Shown here piece after piece: positions 14,904-23,851 of a stretch of 35,720 bases of DNA. The notes beneath the pieces were generated by a model. It was given only the letters and a program-made list of their open reading frames with translations, made no database searches and had not been told where the DNA came from. This DNA comes from Methanoculleus sp. MH98A. GTDB lineage: Archaea; Halobacteriota; Methanomicrobia; Methanomicrobiales; Methanoculleaceae. Location: contig NZ_JMIO01000060.1 in assembly GCF_000691865.1 (NCBI RefSeq), positions 1-35,720 on the forward strand. Direction: 5' to 3'. Both the position numbers and the translations under genes were made by a program. Numbering within the stretch: position 1 is the stretch's first letter; every line of letters begins with the position of its first letter.

Positions 14904-15941
14904 TTAGATGAGCCTGAAGAACGGGTGGCTGTCCACCTGGGGCTCGATGCCGAAGTCGCGTGCCGCTTCCAGCACGACGATGTCGGTGTAGGCCTGCGCG
15001 GTGATCATCGCTTCCACGTTCTCGATCGGGCCGTACATGATCAGGTCGGCACCGAGGGTGCTTGCAATCATGTTGCAGCCGATATCGGGCGCGGACCAGG
15101 CTGCCTGGCGCATCCCGTCCGTACCACCGAGGTAGTGGTGCAGGAGCTGCTCGACGAGCCCTTCCTTGCCCTCGAGGCCGGCGAGCTGCTGCGAGGGGGT
15201 CTTCTTCGTTCCCTTCCAGCGCTTCAGCCAGGTCCAGGAGACGGTCATGTTGTGGTAGGCACCACCGGTCGGCAGGCCGTGGATCGCCTTGCAGGCGAGG
15301 ATCTCACGGTAGGAGCCACCGGAGCCGAGACCGAGCGGGGTTGCCGCGGTGTCGAGGATCGGGCGGGTGATACCGCACTTCTCCGCGATCTCGAGCATAC
15401 CCATCTCCTGTCCGGCGACACCGCCCTCGACCAGGACCTTCTCGCGGCCGGCAACCGAGGGGTCGGCGGGGTTGAAGGCGAGGACAATGGCTGCGTTCAC
15501 ATCGCTCTTGGCCAGCGCCTCGATGTTCTCCGGTCCGATCGAACCGTTGATCGAGTTGTAGATCGCACGGTCGGCGACACCTGCTTCGGTGACGTACTCG
15601 CATGCGTGGGCGAGCGCCGCCGGGACGGACGAGTCCATCAGGAACGCGGTCTTGTCATCGATGCTGCAGAACCAGTCGATGTAGCTCTCGAAGGCCTCGC
15701 CGAACTCCCCGATGATCTGGATGAAGTGCGGAATGCCGGTGAGATCCGAGAGTTCCTGGCAGCGGTTCCAGAGCGCCTCTGCCTTTGGTTTGTCAATCTT
15801 TCCAGTGTGGTCATCCAGTACAACTTCGTGCTTGTTGTAGAAGATGGATGCACCGAGCACGGTCGGGTACTCTCCAGGCTGCCCGCCGATCATGGTACCG
15901 TTGAAGTCGTGTACCGTCTGCTCTTTTTCGAATTTGAACAT
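14904..15941 (-). CDS. mtrH: Tetrahydromethanopterin S-methyltransferase subunit H
   Basis: A 345-residue soluble subunit that binds methyl-tetrahydromethanopterin (or methyl-tetrahydrosarcinapterin) and transfers the methyl group to the corrinoid of MtrA. The opening MFKFEKEQTVHDFNGTMIGGQPGEYPTVL and the pterin-binding TIM-barrel segments (SINGSIGPENIEAL, ILDTAATPLGLGSGGSYREI) are typical. The length is normal for the methanogen subunit. AGGAGG lies just upstream of the ATG at 15941; an in-frame start ten codons earlier lies within the Shine-Dalgarno region and is rejected. It is the last gene of the mtr operon, in the usual position after G. Confidence 0.96.
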   Translation of the reverse strand: MFKFEKEQTVHDFNGTMIGGQPGEYPTVLGASIFYNKHEVVLDDHTGKIDKPKAEALWNRCQELSDLTGIPHFIQIIGEFGEAFESYIDWFCSIDDKTAFLMDSSVPAALAHACEYVTEAGVADRAIYNSINGSIGPENIEALAKSDVNAAIVLAFNPADPSVAGREKVLVEGGVAGQEMGMLEIAEKCGITRPILDTAATPLGLGSGGSYREILACKAIHGLPTGGAYHNMTVSWTWLKRWKGTKKTPSQQLAGLEGKEGLVEQLLHHYLGGTDGMRQAAWSAPDIGCNMIASTLGADLIMYGPIENVEAMITAQAYTDIVVLEAARDFGIEPQVDSHPFFRLI

Positions 15942-15957
15942 ATTCGTCAATCCTCCT

Positions 15958-16698
15958 TTACAGGTACCCAATCAATTTGGGCAGTAATACCAACAACATC
16001 ATGAATACAATCAAACCTGCGACCAGTCCGTACAGGATGCCGATATCGCGCCCGACCTTTCTTCCGACGCGCTGTGCGATCTCGGCATCGACGAACTCGA
16101 TCCTCTCCTCAATGGCGTTGAGCCTTTCTTCGATCTCAAGGAACTGCGGGTTTGCACCTGCAACGGCAACTTCCGCCGCACCGCCTCCTGCTTCCTTTAC
16201 CTCGACGACCATGGGTTCCGCGCCGAAGGCACCGGGGTCTCTGGCCTTGAGCTCGTCGATCTTGGCCTTGATGACACCCATGTCCTCGCTTTCCATGATG
16301 TTGACGATCTCGACCTGTTCCTGGAAGCGGCTGATCGCATCGTCGGAGAGGTTCTCGATGAACGGGATGGCTCCCTGGGCGCCGACAATCTTTCCGTCGG
16401 AGACTCCGCCTTCGTGCAGGGCTATGAAGCTCTGCCCGGACAGGTGTCCCTTGACCTCCGTACCGCAGCAGAGGATGAACCTGATGTTGGGGTTGGAGAT
16501 GACGTTCGCGATGATCTTCTCAAGGCCGAGGTTCTCGGTCTTGCAGGACCCGGCGATTGCCGCTCCGGCATCGCAGATGGCCTGTTCGTCGAGGTGGGAT
16601 CCCATGGTGACGACGCCGACGCAGCTCTGTGCATCTCCCGTGTGGAAGTCGCCCTGAACGATCGGCCATCCGCTGGCCGGTGATTTCTTCTCAACCAT
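15958..16698 (-). CDS. MtrA-MtrG fusion: second corrinoid subunit joined to subunit G
   Basis: A 246-residue protein in the place where a small mtrG gene is expected. Residues 1-172 are the MtrA cytoplasmic corrinoid domain, differing from the true MtrA by only 6 residues. EVKGHLSG carries H85, the position of the cobalt-ligating His84 of characterised MtrA. Residues about 183-246 are a full Mtr[24 protein letters not shown], then the conserved [14 protein letters not shown] and a C-terminal membrane helix (about 222-242). A Gly/Ala-rich linker joins them. Either the complex holds two corrinoid domains per protomer, or this domain is structural. It lies between mtrF and mtrH, and its ATG is one base from the mtrF stop. 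Frame and both domains are intact, so it is not a pseudogene. Confidence 0.93.
   Translation of the reverse strand: MVEKKSPASGWPIVQGDFHTGDAQSCVGVVTMGSHLDEQAICDAGAAIAGSCKTENLGLEKIIANVISNPNIRFILCCGTEVKGHLSGQSFIALHEGGVSDGKIVGAQGAIPFIENLSDDAISRFQEQVEIVNIMESEDMGVIKAKIDELKARDPGAFGAEPMVVEVKEAGGGAAEVAVAGANPQFLEIEERLNAIEERIEFVDAEIAQRVGRKVGRDIGILYGLVAGLIVFMMLLVLLPKLIGYL
16191..16698 (-). repeat. Direct repeat of the mtrA 5' region, copy in the fusion gene
   Basis: About 508 bases, colinear without gaps with 17133-17640 at an offset of 942. I count about 15 mismatches over the roughly 500 aligned bases (about 97% identical). The similarity stops where the MtrG linker begins. The closeness points to recent duplication or ongoing gene conversion. 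Confidence 0.9.
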
Positions 16699-16699
16699 G

Positions 16700-16909
16700 T
16701 TAGATCGCCCCCAGCATCAGTGCCGGAATCACAATCAGAAGCACGGCTACGACGAGCCCGATCGCGAATCCGAGGATCCCTTTGCCCATGATGCCCGACT
16801 CAAGTTTGGTCGTGCGGGCAAGGATCTGTGCCTTGTACCGGATGGCGTCCATCATGTTGTTGATCGAGGTCATCCGGATGGGGCCTGCCTGTGTAACTTC
16901 TTCTGCCAT
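16700..16909 (-). CDS. mtrF: Tetrahydromethanopterin S-methyltransferase subunit F
   Basis: A 69-residue subunit with a short N-terminal helical part resembling the MtrA membrane-proximal segment ([28 protein letters not shown]) and one C-terminal membrane helix (about 45-68). The length and sequence fit MtrF, a small structural component of the membrane-bound Mtr complex. It lies between mtrA and the fusion gene, with almost no spacing on either side. Confidence 0.92.
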   Translation of the reverse strand: MAEEVTQAGPIRMTSINNMMDAIRYKAQILARTTKLESGIMGKGILGFAIGLVVAVLLIVIPALMLGAI

Positions 16910-16914
16910 TTATC

Positions 16915-17640
16915 TCACCCCAGCAAGATGAACCCCAGAATCACGAACGAGACGATCAGGCCGATCATGAGACCTTCGATCTTGCCCGAGTAGACACCGG
17001 CGGCAAACTTGTTGCGGTAGCCGATGTCGGTGACCATCCGCTCGATGACTTTCATCCGTGCGTGTACCAGTGCCAGTTCGCCGGAGAGCGGCTGTACTTC
17101 ACCGGTCGCTTCCTCTGCGCCGGCACCGCCCGCTTCCTTGACCTCGACGATCATGGGTTCCGCGCCGAAGGCACCGGGGTCTCTGGCCTTGAGCTCGTCG
17201 ATCTTGGCCTTGATGGCACCCATGTCCTCGCTTTCCATGATGTTGACGATCTCGACCTGTTCCTGGAAGCGGCTGATCGCTTCGTCAGAGAGGTTCTCGA
17301 TGAACGGGATTGCTCCCTGGGCGCCGACAATCTTTCCGCCGGAGACTCCGCCTTCGTGCAGGGCTATGAAGCTCTGCCCGGACAGGTGTCCCTTGACCTC
17401 CGTACCGCAGCAGAGGATGAACCTGATGTTGGGGTTGGAGATGACGTTTGCGATGATCTTCTCAAGGCCGAGGTTCTCGGTCTTGCAGGACCCGGCGATA
17501 CCTGCTCCGGCATCGCAGATGCCCTGCTCGTCGAGGTGGGATCCCATGGTGACGACGCCGACGCAGCTCTGTGCATCTCCTGTGTGGAAGTCGCCCTGAA
17601 CAATCGGCCATCCGCTGGCCGGTGATTTCTTTTCAACCAT
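16915..17640 (-). CDS. mtrA: Tetrahydromethanopterin S-methyltransferase subunit A (corrinoid protein)
   Basis: A 241-residue subunit that carries the cobamide accepting the methyl group from MtrH and passing it to coenzyme M. The corrinoid domain (1-172) includes [25 protein letters not shown], and EVKGHLSG with the cobalt-ligand His at 85. A linker and a membrane-proximal helix ([29 protein letters not shown]) precede the single C-terminal membrane helix (about 220-240). This is the standard MtrA layout, unlike the fusion gene downstream. ATG 17640 is chosen over an in-frame GTG at 17652 because it gives the same [10 protein letters not shown] start as the other copy and leaves GAGGTG as the ribosome-binding site. 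Confidence 0.95.
   Translation of the reverse strand: MVEKKSPASGWPIVQGDFHTGDAQSCVGVVTMGSHLDEQGICDAGAGIAGSCKTENLGLEKIIANVISNPNIRFILCCGTEVKGHLSGQSFIALHEGGVSGGKIVGAQGAIPFIENLSDEAISRFQEQVEIVNIMESEDMGAIKAKIDELKARDPGAFGAEPMIVEVKEAGGAGAEEATGEVQPLSGELALVHARMKVIERMVTDIGYRNKFAAGVYSGKIEGLMIGLIVSFVILGFILLG
17133..17640 (-). repeat. Direct repeat of the mtrA 5' region, copy in the authentic mtrA
   Basis: Partner of the repeat at 16191-16698. It includes the start codon and stops after the conserved VEVKEAGG codons. The 3' part of mtrA (linker and membrane helix) is unrelated to the fusion gene. Confidence 0.9.
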
Positions 17641-17653
17641 GTTCTTCTTCACC

Positions 17654-17938
17654 TCATAGCAGTCCTAATACGACGACACCGGCAACCAGAAGGCCGATTG
17701 CCATGCCGTACCAGAATGCGGTCACGCCTCCGGCGACGTTGAGAACACCTTCTCTGTTCGGGAACGATGCCAGGAAGTTGCCCTCTCCGGAGAGCATGCC
17801 GACCAGGTCGTCGGTAATCTTCTCAAGTTCCGTTACCTGCTCGAGCACGGGGGTGTACGAGACACCGGCGGTGGTGACAATGCCGACCATCGGGTCGGCG
17901 ACCAGGCCGAACTCGGGCAGTACCTGAACGTACGCCAT
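17654..17938 (-). CDS. mtrB: Tetrahydromethanopterin S-methyltransferase subunit B
   Basis: A 94-residue subunit with a soluble N-terminal part ([21 protein letters not shown], typical of MtrB) and one C-terminal membrane helix (about 72-94). MtrB helps join the core of the Mtr complex. Its ATG follows directly on the mtrC stop (TAAATG), so translation is probably coupled. Confidence 0.93.
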   Translation of the reverse strand: MAYVQVLPEFGLVADPMVGIVTTAGVSYTPVLEQVTELEKITDDLVGMLSGEGNFLASFPNREGVLNVAGGVTAFWYGMAIGLLVAGVVVLGLL

Positions 17939-18790
17939 TTAGGCACCTCCCTTGGGCTCCATAATGGGCTGAGCGTCGAGCCATGCGTAGGCGTCACGCT
18001 TCGAGAGCGCGATGTACTTCGTGTAGGTGTAGAGCCACCCGATGATGGAGATCACCAGTGCGATGAAAGCGGCATATGTGCCGATGAACGCGAACGAGAT
18101 GATCGCGACGGCGATCATGGAGAGGAACCCGCACTCTGCGGCGAGCATGAGCGTCCGGTCCTGCTGCTCTCCCGGCCCGAGACAGGCGTTGAAAGAGTGC
18201 TGGATGGCGATGGCGCCGAGCATGAAGATCACGGCGATGATGCTGCCGCCGATGACCGAAGTCTCGTAGGTCTGTACGGTGAATCCGAGGAAGGATACCG
18301 TGCCGGTGATCATGCCGAGGAACTCGAACGTTCCGCAGGCCATGGTCGCGAGGCCGAGCACCGTCATTGCGCCGACGATGGCAAGCTCGATCAGCGAGAC
18401 AATCATGACGGGGATGTCCATCCGGACCACGTGGTTTGCCATCAGCCCGGCGACCGCGCCGATGATTGCGGCGATGATGATCGTCACGATGGGCGCGAAT
18501 ATGCCGGTCGTGGCTCCGAAGAGCGCGGCGACGACACCGGACCCGAGGGCGATCATACCTGCCGACGGGACACCGGTACCGAGACCGTAGCTGCAGAGGT
18601 GCTTGATCGTGTCGGTACCCCAGATGAGTGCGGCGATGGCGGCAAGTCCGCCGAAGAACGCGAAGTACTGGGTCTGGAAGTACGTGTTCAGGTATGTCAG
18701 GTAAATCAGGACGAGCGATCCTACAAGTCCGTAGATCAGGACCTGGTTGTGCGGGATGCCGCCTGCTCCGACTTCAATTTTTACTGACAT
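17939..18790 (-). CDS. mtrC: Tetrahydromethanopterin S-methyltransferase subunit C
   Basis: A 283-residue polytopic membrane subunit with about seven hydrophobic segments. Matching stretches are IPHNQVLIYGLVGSLVLIYLTYLN at the start, the GTDTIKHLCSYGLGTGVPSAGMIALGSGV region and FNACLGPGEQQDRTLMLAAECG. With MtrD and MtrE it forms the membrane core thought to carry the sodium path. The start abuts the mtrD stop (TAAATG). No oddity seen. Confidence 0.95.
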   Translation of the reverse strand: MSVKIEVGAGGIPHNQVLIYGLVGSLVLIYLTYLNTYFQTQYFAFFGGLAAIAALIWGTDTIKHLCSYGLGTGVPSAGMIALGSGVVAALFGATTGIFAPIVTIIIAAIIGAVAGLMANHVVRMDIPVMIVSLIELAIVGAMTVLGLATMACGTFEFLGMITGTVSFLGFTVQTYETSVIGGSIIAVIFMLGAIAIQHSFNACLGPGEQQDRTLMLAAECGFLSMIAVAIISFAFIGTYAAFIALVISIIGWLYTYTKYIALSKRDAYAWLDAQPIMEPKGGA

Positions 18791-19642
18791 TTAGAATACC
18801 CCCACCAGTTCGAGCAGCGCAATCGCGAAGAAGCCTGCCACGGCGGACGCCACGGCGGCTGCGATGATCGCTCTCGGGAACCGCTTGAACTTGGGGTCGT
18901 GCGGCCCTTCGATCGTACCGGTGATGTTGTATGCCGCAAGCACGGCGTTGATCAGGAACATACCGACCGCGAAGATGCCGGCAAGCGAGATTGCGACGGG
19001 CGCGATCTGCTCGACCGTGGCGTTCAGGAGTACGGGCAGCTGCGCCTGGTAGATGTCGAGGAGCTCGAGGTAGATGAGCGTTCCCCCAAGACCGCCGAGC
19101 GCGCCGCCGACGACACCGCCGACCCAGGAGATGAACGGGAGGCCGTGCCCCTCGGTACCCTGGCTCTTGTACTCGGGGAAGGTGTCGCCCGTGATCGGGT
19201 CCTTGTCGACCTTACCGGATGCTGCCGGGATACCCATACCGAAGATGTAGATGACGTTGACCATCGTACAGGTGATCGCCATCAGAAGACCGCCGCCGAC
19301 CGCACCGCCCGCGAGGGCGACTGCGAGTCCGAACGGAGCGGCCCATGCGCCGCCGAAGAGTCCGGCAAGGCCGGCACCGGCCGCGAGCATCGCGACACCG
19401 GTCGCGATACCGGGCGACTGTCCCATTGCAGCGGGGGCACCGCCGACCGGGACGAAGTGGACGCCGAATGCGACCAGGACACCGCCGATGATGATGCCGA
19501 CGAGAGCGATCACTCCGGCCATCTGTACGAGGAAGTAGGCGAGTCCGAGTGCGACGATGATAAGAACGATGCTGAGGACGATACCCATTGCCGTCGGGGA
19601 CTGGACGCCTCCTGTCTGTTTAGGCCCGCCAAGTGCGCTCAT
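18791..19642 (-). CDS. mtrD: Tetrahydromethanopterin S-methyltransferase subunit D
   Basis: A 283-residue polytopic membrane subunit, rich in Gly and Ala, with about six membrane segments and the conserved ITCTMVNVIYIFGMGIPAASGKVDKDPITGD loop near the middle. It also has GTEGHGLPFISWVGGVVGGALGG. The protein is longer than the roughly 230-250 residues common in other methanogens, because of an N-terminal stretch (MSALGGPKQTGGVQSPTAMG) before the first helix. The ATG overlaps the mtrE stop by 4 bases and has GAGGAGG upstream. It is part of the sodium-translocating core. Confidence 0.95.
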   Translation of the reverse strand: MSALGGPKQTGGVQSPTAMGIVLSIVLIIVALGLAYFLVQMAGVIALVGIIIGGVLVAFGVHFVPVGGAPAAMGQSPGIATGVAMLAAGAGLAGLFGGAWAAPFGLAVALAGGAVGGGLLMAITCTMVNVIYIFGMGIPAASGKVDKDPITGDTFPEYKSQGTEGHGLPFISWVGGVVGGALGGLGGTLIYLELLDIYQAQLPVLLNATVEQIAPVAISLAGIFAVGMFLINAVLAAYNITGTIEGPHDPKFKRFPRAIIAAAVASAVAGFFAIALLELVGVF

Positions 19643-20538
19643 GATGATGCCTCCTCAGGAGCCGCCGAATAGGGGCCGAAGTTCTTCCTTGCCCAGACCT
19701 CGATGTAGCGGTCGATGATGGCAAAGAGCAGGATAACGACGACACCGACGATGATCGGTCCCCAGATGTTGAGCTCTTCGAAGACCACGGTACGCCAGAG
19801 TTCGAAGAAAACGATCAGGCCAAAACAGATGCCCGACGCGGGGCCGCCGAGTTTGGCGCTGAAGAAACCGTTGTCGAGCGAGTTCCGCTGGCCGGCCTCG
19901 GCGTAGCGGACGATGTTTCCGGACGCAGAGATCGGAACGCCTGCTCCGAACGCCTGCTCCTGGTACTGCCGCTCCTTTCCGTAGAACGGGTTACCGGTTG
20001 CAGACCCGGCTGCACCGAGTGCGATACCCCAGACGAGACCCAGAAGCGGGAGCGGGAAGGGGTGGCCGAGTGCGCTGATCATCAGGTGACACATTGCGAC
20101 GGTGGTGAAGATTGCTACGAACGCGTGTGCCATGGTCACGGTCGTCATCGATTTCAGAATATCGATATAGACCGGCTGTCCGAACTTGGCGAGACTTGCA
20201 GTACGGCCGAGGTATGCGGTAGTCGCATACACGCCCTGCACGAAGACCGCGAGAGCGCTCCCGAGCACGATTGCAAGTATCGGGTTTATCTGCATCGCCA
20301 TGAATGCCCAAGCAAGGCCTGCACCCAGAGCAACCCATAGGCCGTACGCGGGGGGTTCACCGGCAACTGCCTTGTTGAAGATGCGGTGAATATATCCCAT
20401 CTGCGGAGCCAGCTGAACCTGTGAGTTCGGGTCACCCTGTGATCCGATATCAGATTCAGTGTCTTCCGCAGCGCCGGCGACGGTTGCAAGAGCACCTGCC
20501 AATGCGGTAATGCCGATGCCAAATACGATCTCTTCCAT
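19639..20538 (-). CDS. mtrE: Tetrahydromethanopterin S-methyltransferase subunit E
   Basis: A 299-residue polytopic membrane subunit, first gene of the mtr operon. It begins MEEIVFGIGITALAGALATVAGAAEDTESDIGSQGDPNSQVQLAPQMGY, the hallmark MtrE N-terminus, and has about six membrane segments. The conserved GNPFYGKERQYQEQAFGAGVPISASGNIVRYAE loop is present. GGAGGAGG lies upstream of the ATG. MtrE is proposed to contain part of the sodium channel and the coenzyme M site with MtrC and MtrD. Confidence 0.96.
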   Translation of the reverse strand: MEEIVFGIGITALAGALATVAGAAEDTESDIGSQGDPNSQVQLAPQMGYIHRIFNKAVAGEPPAYGLWVALGAGLAWAFMAMQINPILAIVLGSALAVFVQGVYATTAYLGRTASLAKFGQPVYIDILKSMTTVTMAHAFVAIFTTVAMCHLMISALGHPFPLPLLGLVWGIALGAAGSATGNPFYGKERQYQEQAFGAGVPISASGNIVRYAEAGQRNSLDNGFFSAKLGGPASGICFGLIVFFELWRTVVFEELNIWGPIIVGVVVILLFAIIDRYIEVWARKNFGPYSAAPEEASS

Positions 20539-20616
20539 TCAGCATCCTCCTCCGGTGCTCATGGCACCAGAGTATGAGTTCAAAACCTTTTTGGTTCATT
20601 TAACAGTTGTTTATGA

Positions 20617-20628
20617 CTTAATTAAAGG
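20617..20628 (-). promoter_or_regulatory. TATA box of the mtr operon
   Basis: On the minus strand, CCTTTAATTAAG lies about 80 bases before the mtrE ATG and predicts transcription start near 20595, with a leader of about 55 bases. The surrounding 60 bases are markedly AT-rich relative to the genes. Confidence 0.55.
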
Positions 20629-20637
20629 TTTCGAAAA

Positions 20638-20656
20638 GTTGCGCCGATATCGCAAC
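20638..20656. promoter_or_regulatory. Inverted repeat GTTGCG-N7-CGCAAC upstream of the mtr TATA box
   Basis: A perfect 6-bp inverted repeat with a 7-base spacer, about 10 bases upstream of the TATA-like element on the minus strand. That is the usual place for an archaeal activator or a competitor of TFB. The bound factor is unknown. Confidence 0.4.
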
Positions 20657-20712
20657 GAAACGTAAAAAATAGGCCGGAATGTCTTTTTTATGCATGTAGG
20701 GTTACGGTAGGG

Positions 20713-20720
20713 AAAAAAAA
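20713..20720 (-). terminator. T-rich terminator of the mcr operon
   Basis: Eight A on the plus strand give T8 on the minus strand, about 12 bases after the mcrA stop. Further T-rich runs follow at 20663-20669. Together they probably separate the mcr transcript from mtr. Confidence 0.6.
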
Positions 20721-20732
20721 GTTGATTTGGGT

Positions 20733-22439
20733 TTACCGGGCCGGGATGATGAGCGAGCGCTCGCCGGCGGGCATGAATTCGCGGATCGCACCCTTCGCGA
20801 ACTCGCGGCGGGGCTCGGCGAAGTCGAACTTCAGCGCCGGGTCGGCGAAGCAGATCGCTACCCGCGGGTCGAAGCACCACGCATCGCCGCGCCCGTAGTG
20901 GGCACCGCCGACGATGGCGGCGTACTCGCCCTGGTGTCCGACGTTCATCGCGTAGTTCGGGTAGTTCGGTCCGCGGACCTCGCCGATCGCGCCCTCGTCT
21001 CCGCGGATGGAGAGGGAGTTCGCGGACCCGCACTGGTCCTGGAGGTCGTAGCCGAAGAAGCCGAGACGTGACCATCCGTCCTTGTGCAGGAGCATGGAGA
21101 GGTACCATCCGTTCAGGCCGGCGTTGGAGTTGCCGGTACCAATGGAGCAGGTCAGACCGCAGGCGGCGGCAATGACGCCGGCACGCTGGGAACCGCCGAA
21201 GTGGTCCTCCATAAGGGTCGGGAACTGCTCGTACTGCTCCATGGCGTTGATGGCGACCTCGGTCGCCATGTCGTTGACGACGTCGTAGGTCGGCTTGACC
21301 TTGTCGTCCGGGCTCGGGTTGCGCCAGTCGACCTTGTACTTGTCCTTGATGTAGTCCATACCGTAGTAGGTGTACTCATCGAGGATGTTGTCGGTGTAGG
21401 CCGCGGTCGCGTACTGCGTGAAGCCAACGCCGCCGGACATGTAGGAGCCGAGCCAGATCTGGTCGAACAGCATGGTTCCGGCGCCGACGACCTCGAGAGA
21501 GGCCTTCGCGGGGTCGTTGGGGTACTTCCGGTTCGCCTGGATGATATCGCTGAAGAGACCGAATCCAAGACCGCCGGGCTCATTCGGGCCACGGGCACGC
21601 CGGGCGGGCAGGTGGGACGCCATCTGGATGACGCCTGCGTGCTTCGCGGCGTAGGAGAGGTCGGCGACGGCCGCTTCACCGGCGCACATGCGGTAGGCAC
21701 CGATGAAGGACATACCGATCTGCATCGCAGACCACCGGGAGGTCGTTCCGCCGTCACAGGTCCTTGAGACCGTGGTCGGGATGTGGATCGCCTGCCAGAG
21801 GGACTTTCCTACGGCTGCGGAGAGCGCTTCGGCCTGCTTCGCCGGGAAGAGTTTCTCGACGTCGAGGACGAACTGCGGCTCGAGGTCGTCGGCGAGTTCC
21901 TGGTCGCCGGTGAAGACCTTGACGTAACAGTCGTCGACGAGGCCGGGGTGAGTCTCGACCATGTGCTCCTGGACGACGGCCGCGCCGGGCATCGCGTGGT
22001 TCAGCACGTGGAGATACTCGTTGATCGTCTCGGGGGTGACTTCTTTGCCCAGACGCTTCTGCAGGGTCTGGTGGGCGAGGTCCATGTTGACGATGACGGT
22101 TCTCCTGATATCGTCCCAGAACTGCTGCATCGCAGAGTTGTTGACGAAGTGCAGGTCGTCACCCTCCACAAAGACGCCGGTGCCGGAGACCTCGTAGGTC
22201 ATCAGCTGGCGCTGGCCGAGCGGGATACCGCCCAGGTGGCAGCGCACGGGGTCGTACATGGAGATACCGCGGTCCATCTCGACGGCACGGCTTGCCTTCA
22301 CGAACTCCTCCTTGCGGGGAGACTGGTGGTAGCCGTTGAACTTGTAGAATTCGGTCGTCTCGGACTGGACGTCCTGGCCCTGGAACTTCTCCTTGAGCGA
22401 TTTCAGGAAGAGTTTCTGGGTTCTCTCAATCTTTGCCAT
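20733..22439 (-). CDS. mcrA: Methyl-coenzyme M reductase subunit alpha
   Basis: A 568-residue catalytic subunit. With McrB and McrG it binds F430 and reduces methyl-CoM with coenzyme B to methane and heterodisulfide. The nickel ligand Gln is at 157 (VVQEHM). Residues modified in studied enzymes are conserved: H267 (KHAG, methyl-His), R281 (LPARRARG, methyl-Arg), Q418 (GGSQRAG, methyl-Gln), G463 (FFGYDLQ, thioglycine), D468 and C470 (DQCG). Offsets from the Methanothermobacter numbering are consistent, +10 then +18, implying an 8-residue insertion between 281 and 418 (around [12 protein letters not shown]). The modifications themselves cannot be seen in DNA. It is the last gene of mcrBDCGA. 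Confidence 0.98.
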   Translation of the reverse strand: MAKIERTQKLFLKSLKEKFQGQDVQSETTEFYKFNGYHQSPRKEEFVKASRAVEMDRGISMYDPVRCHLGGIPLGQRQLMTYEVSGTGVFVEGDDLHFVNNSAMQQFWDDIRRTVIVNMDLAHQTLQKRLGKEVTPETINEYLHVLNHAMPGAAVVQEHMVETHPGLVDDCYVKVFTGDQELADDLEPQFVLDVEKLFPAKQAEALSAAVGKSLWQAIHIPTTVSRTCDGGTTSRWSAMQIGMSFIGAYRMCAGEAAVADLSYAAKHAGVIQMASHLPARRARGPNEPGGLGFGLFSDIIQANRKYPNDPAKASLEVVGAGTMLFDQIWLGSYMSGGVGFTQYATAAYTDNILDEYTYYGMDYIKDKYKVDWRNPSPDDKVKPTYDVVNDMATEVAINAMEQYEQFPTLMEDHFGGSQRAGVIAAACGLTCSIGTGNSNAGLNGWYLSMLLHKDGWSRLGFFGYDLQDQCGSANSLSIRGDEGAIGEVRGPNYPNYAMNVGHQGEYAAIVGGAHYGRGDAWCFDPRVAICFADPALKFDFAEPRREFAKGAIREFMPAGERSLIIPAR

Positions 22440-22444
22440 CGTAA

Positions 22445-23209
22445 TCAGGCCTCCTTGGGTAGGAACCCGTATTTTGTTCGCAGCGTGTGGATGCGCTGGA
22501 CGTACTCGACGTACTCCTTGTCGTCACGGTAGGCGGTGCCGCCGAGCGAGTGGAAGATCGTCGTGTGCGCCTTGAGCCACTTCTCGTCCAGCGGCTTGCC
22601 GACGGCAACCGCACGGTCGAGGGGCTCGCCGATCTGGTTCTTGACGTAGCGGACGATGCCGTCCTCGCCAAGGACACTCCTCTGGAGCATGTCGAACATC
22701 ATGCCGTTCTCGGCAAGACGGAGCGAGTGGCCGTGCACGGTCGCGCCGCGGATGCCGGTGCGGGCCGGGTCGAGGAGTTCGGTCTCGATGAGTTCCTTGG
22801 AGTACTTCTCGAGGTCGCGCTCGCGGCACTCGACGATCTGACGGCCGGAGAGCGTACCGGGGTCGATACCGCGGAAGCGGTAGCACTCGGTGTAACTCCT
22901 CTGGTAGGGGTGGCAGGGGGCGAAGAACATCGAGTCCGTAAACTGGATGTAGCGAACACGGTCGCCTGCCTTGGCACCCTCCGTTGGGGTTACAATCTTC
23001 CTGATGGGGCAGTCGGGCTCCTGCTGCTCGGCGAGCGGCGGGTGGGACGTCGGATAGGCGGCTCCCGGCGCCCTGTGGCCGAGGATAAGCACGATGTCTT
23101 CATCAGTTACGTCACGCATTTTCTCAAGCTTCTGGTTGGGGTCCATCTGCTTGCGCCGGTTTGCGGCGACGTTGGATGTACCCGGCCCGAATTGGGGCTT
23201 GTATGCCAT
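22445..23209 (-). CDS. mcrG: Methyl-coenzyme M reductase subunit gamma
   Basis: A 254-residue subunit, close to the roughly 250 residues of the family. It starts [25 protein letters not shown] and contains [20 protein letters not shown] and [23 protein letters not shown], which contribute to the F430 and CoM pockets. ATG 23209 is chosen because it gives the conserved N-terminus and follows GAGGTG. An in-frame start seven codons earlier lies ahead of that site. It is separated by 5 bases from mcrA. Confidence 0.97.
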   Translation of the reverse strand: MAYKPQFGPGTSNVAANRRKQMDPNQKLEKMRDVTDEDIVLILGHRAPGAAYPTSHPPLAEQQEPDCPIRKIVTPTEGAKAGDRVRYIQFTDSMFFAPCHPYQRSYTECYRFRGIDPGTLSGRQIVECRERDLEKYSKELIETELLDPARTGIRGATVHGHSLRLAENGMMFDMLQRSVLGEDGIVRYVKNQIGEPLDRAVAVGKPLDEKWLKAHTTIFHSLGGTAYRDDKEYVEYVQRIHTLRTKYGFLPKEA

Positions 23210-23226
23210 GTTTCTTTTCACCTCAT

Positions 23227-23850
23227 TCATGTTGGGCTTTTTAGCACTTTCATAACGGCACGAATGACCTCTGCCAATTTTTCCCTGCCAGGTGTCTGGC
23301 CCCTTGTTACGCCGCTGACGATATCCATCACGATGCCCTTCGTCTTCGTCCGGTCGGGCGGCGGCATAACCACCGCGGTCCTGACCCCCTCTTTTGCGAG
23401 ATCCTCGAAGTCGATCGGAACCTGGGATACGACGATAGCCTTGATGTTCGCGTGCTCAAGGATAAACCGGACTTTCTGCACCACATGGGAGCGGACGTTC
23501 CCATGATGCAGGATGGCTACCTTGTGCTGCTCGATCTGGGCGATCTCTTTCTCCGTAAGTCCGAAATAGGCTCCGAGAACGTGACCCGCGACGGGTGAAT
23601 CTGCCGGAACCCCGCTCCCTGCATTGAGGACGAGCGTGGTCACGGAGAACTCCGCCCCCTCCCTCCGGAGACCGGAGGTGATGTCGCAGACCGGTTTCGT
23701 CACGTGCCTGCGGCCGGGGGACATTCCAATCACGATCACATCCGGGGATCTGGTCTCGGAGATGGTGCCCCGCTGGGCGAGACCGCCTCCTTTTCCCATC
23801 CCCATGCTTTCGCGGCAATCGACGACCTGGGTTACTCTTCCGATTGGCAT
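23227..23850 (-). CDS. mcrC: Methyl-coenzyme M reductase operon protein C
   Basis: A 207-residue protein starting MPIGRVTQVVDCRESMGMGKGGGLAQRGT, the typical McrC opening with its conserved Cys and Gly-rich loop. It also has LNAGSGVPADSPVAGHVLGAYFGLTEKEIAQIEQHKVAILHHGN. McrC is not part of the purified reductase; it has been linked to the ATP-dependent activation complex that reduces nickel to Ni(I). It sits one base after the mcrD stop, in the standard operon order. Confidence 0.93.
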   Translation of the reverse strand: MPIGRVTQVVDCRESMGMGKGGGLAQRGTISETRSPDVIVIGMSPGRRHVTKPVCDITSGLRREGAEFSVTTLVLNAGSGVPADSPVAGHVLGAYFGLTEKEIAQIEQHKVAILHHGNVRSHVVQKVRFILEHANIKAIVVSQVPIDFEDLAKEGVRTAVVMPPPDRTKTKGIVMDIVSGVTRGQTPGREKLAEVIRAVMKVLKSPT

Positions 23851-23851
23851 C

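Noticed and set aside
16191-17640. Assembly duplication of mtrA
   Set aside because: The copies differ at about 15 bases and have unrelated 3' ends, with intact frames and mtrF in between. A simple artefact is unlikely, though long reads would settle it.
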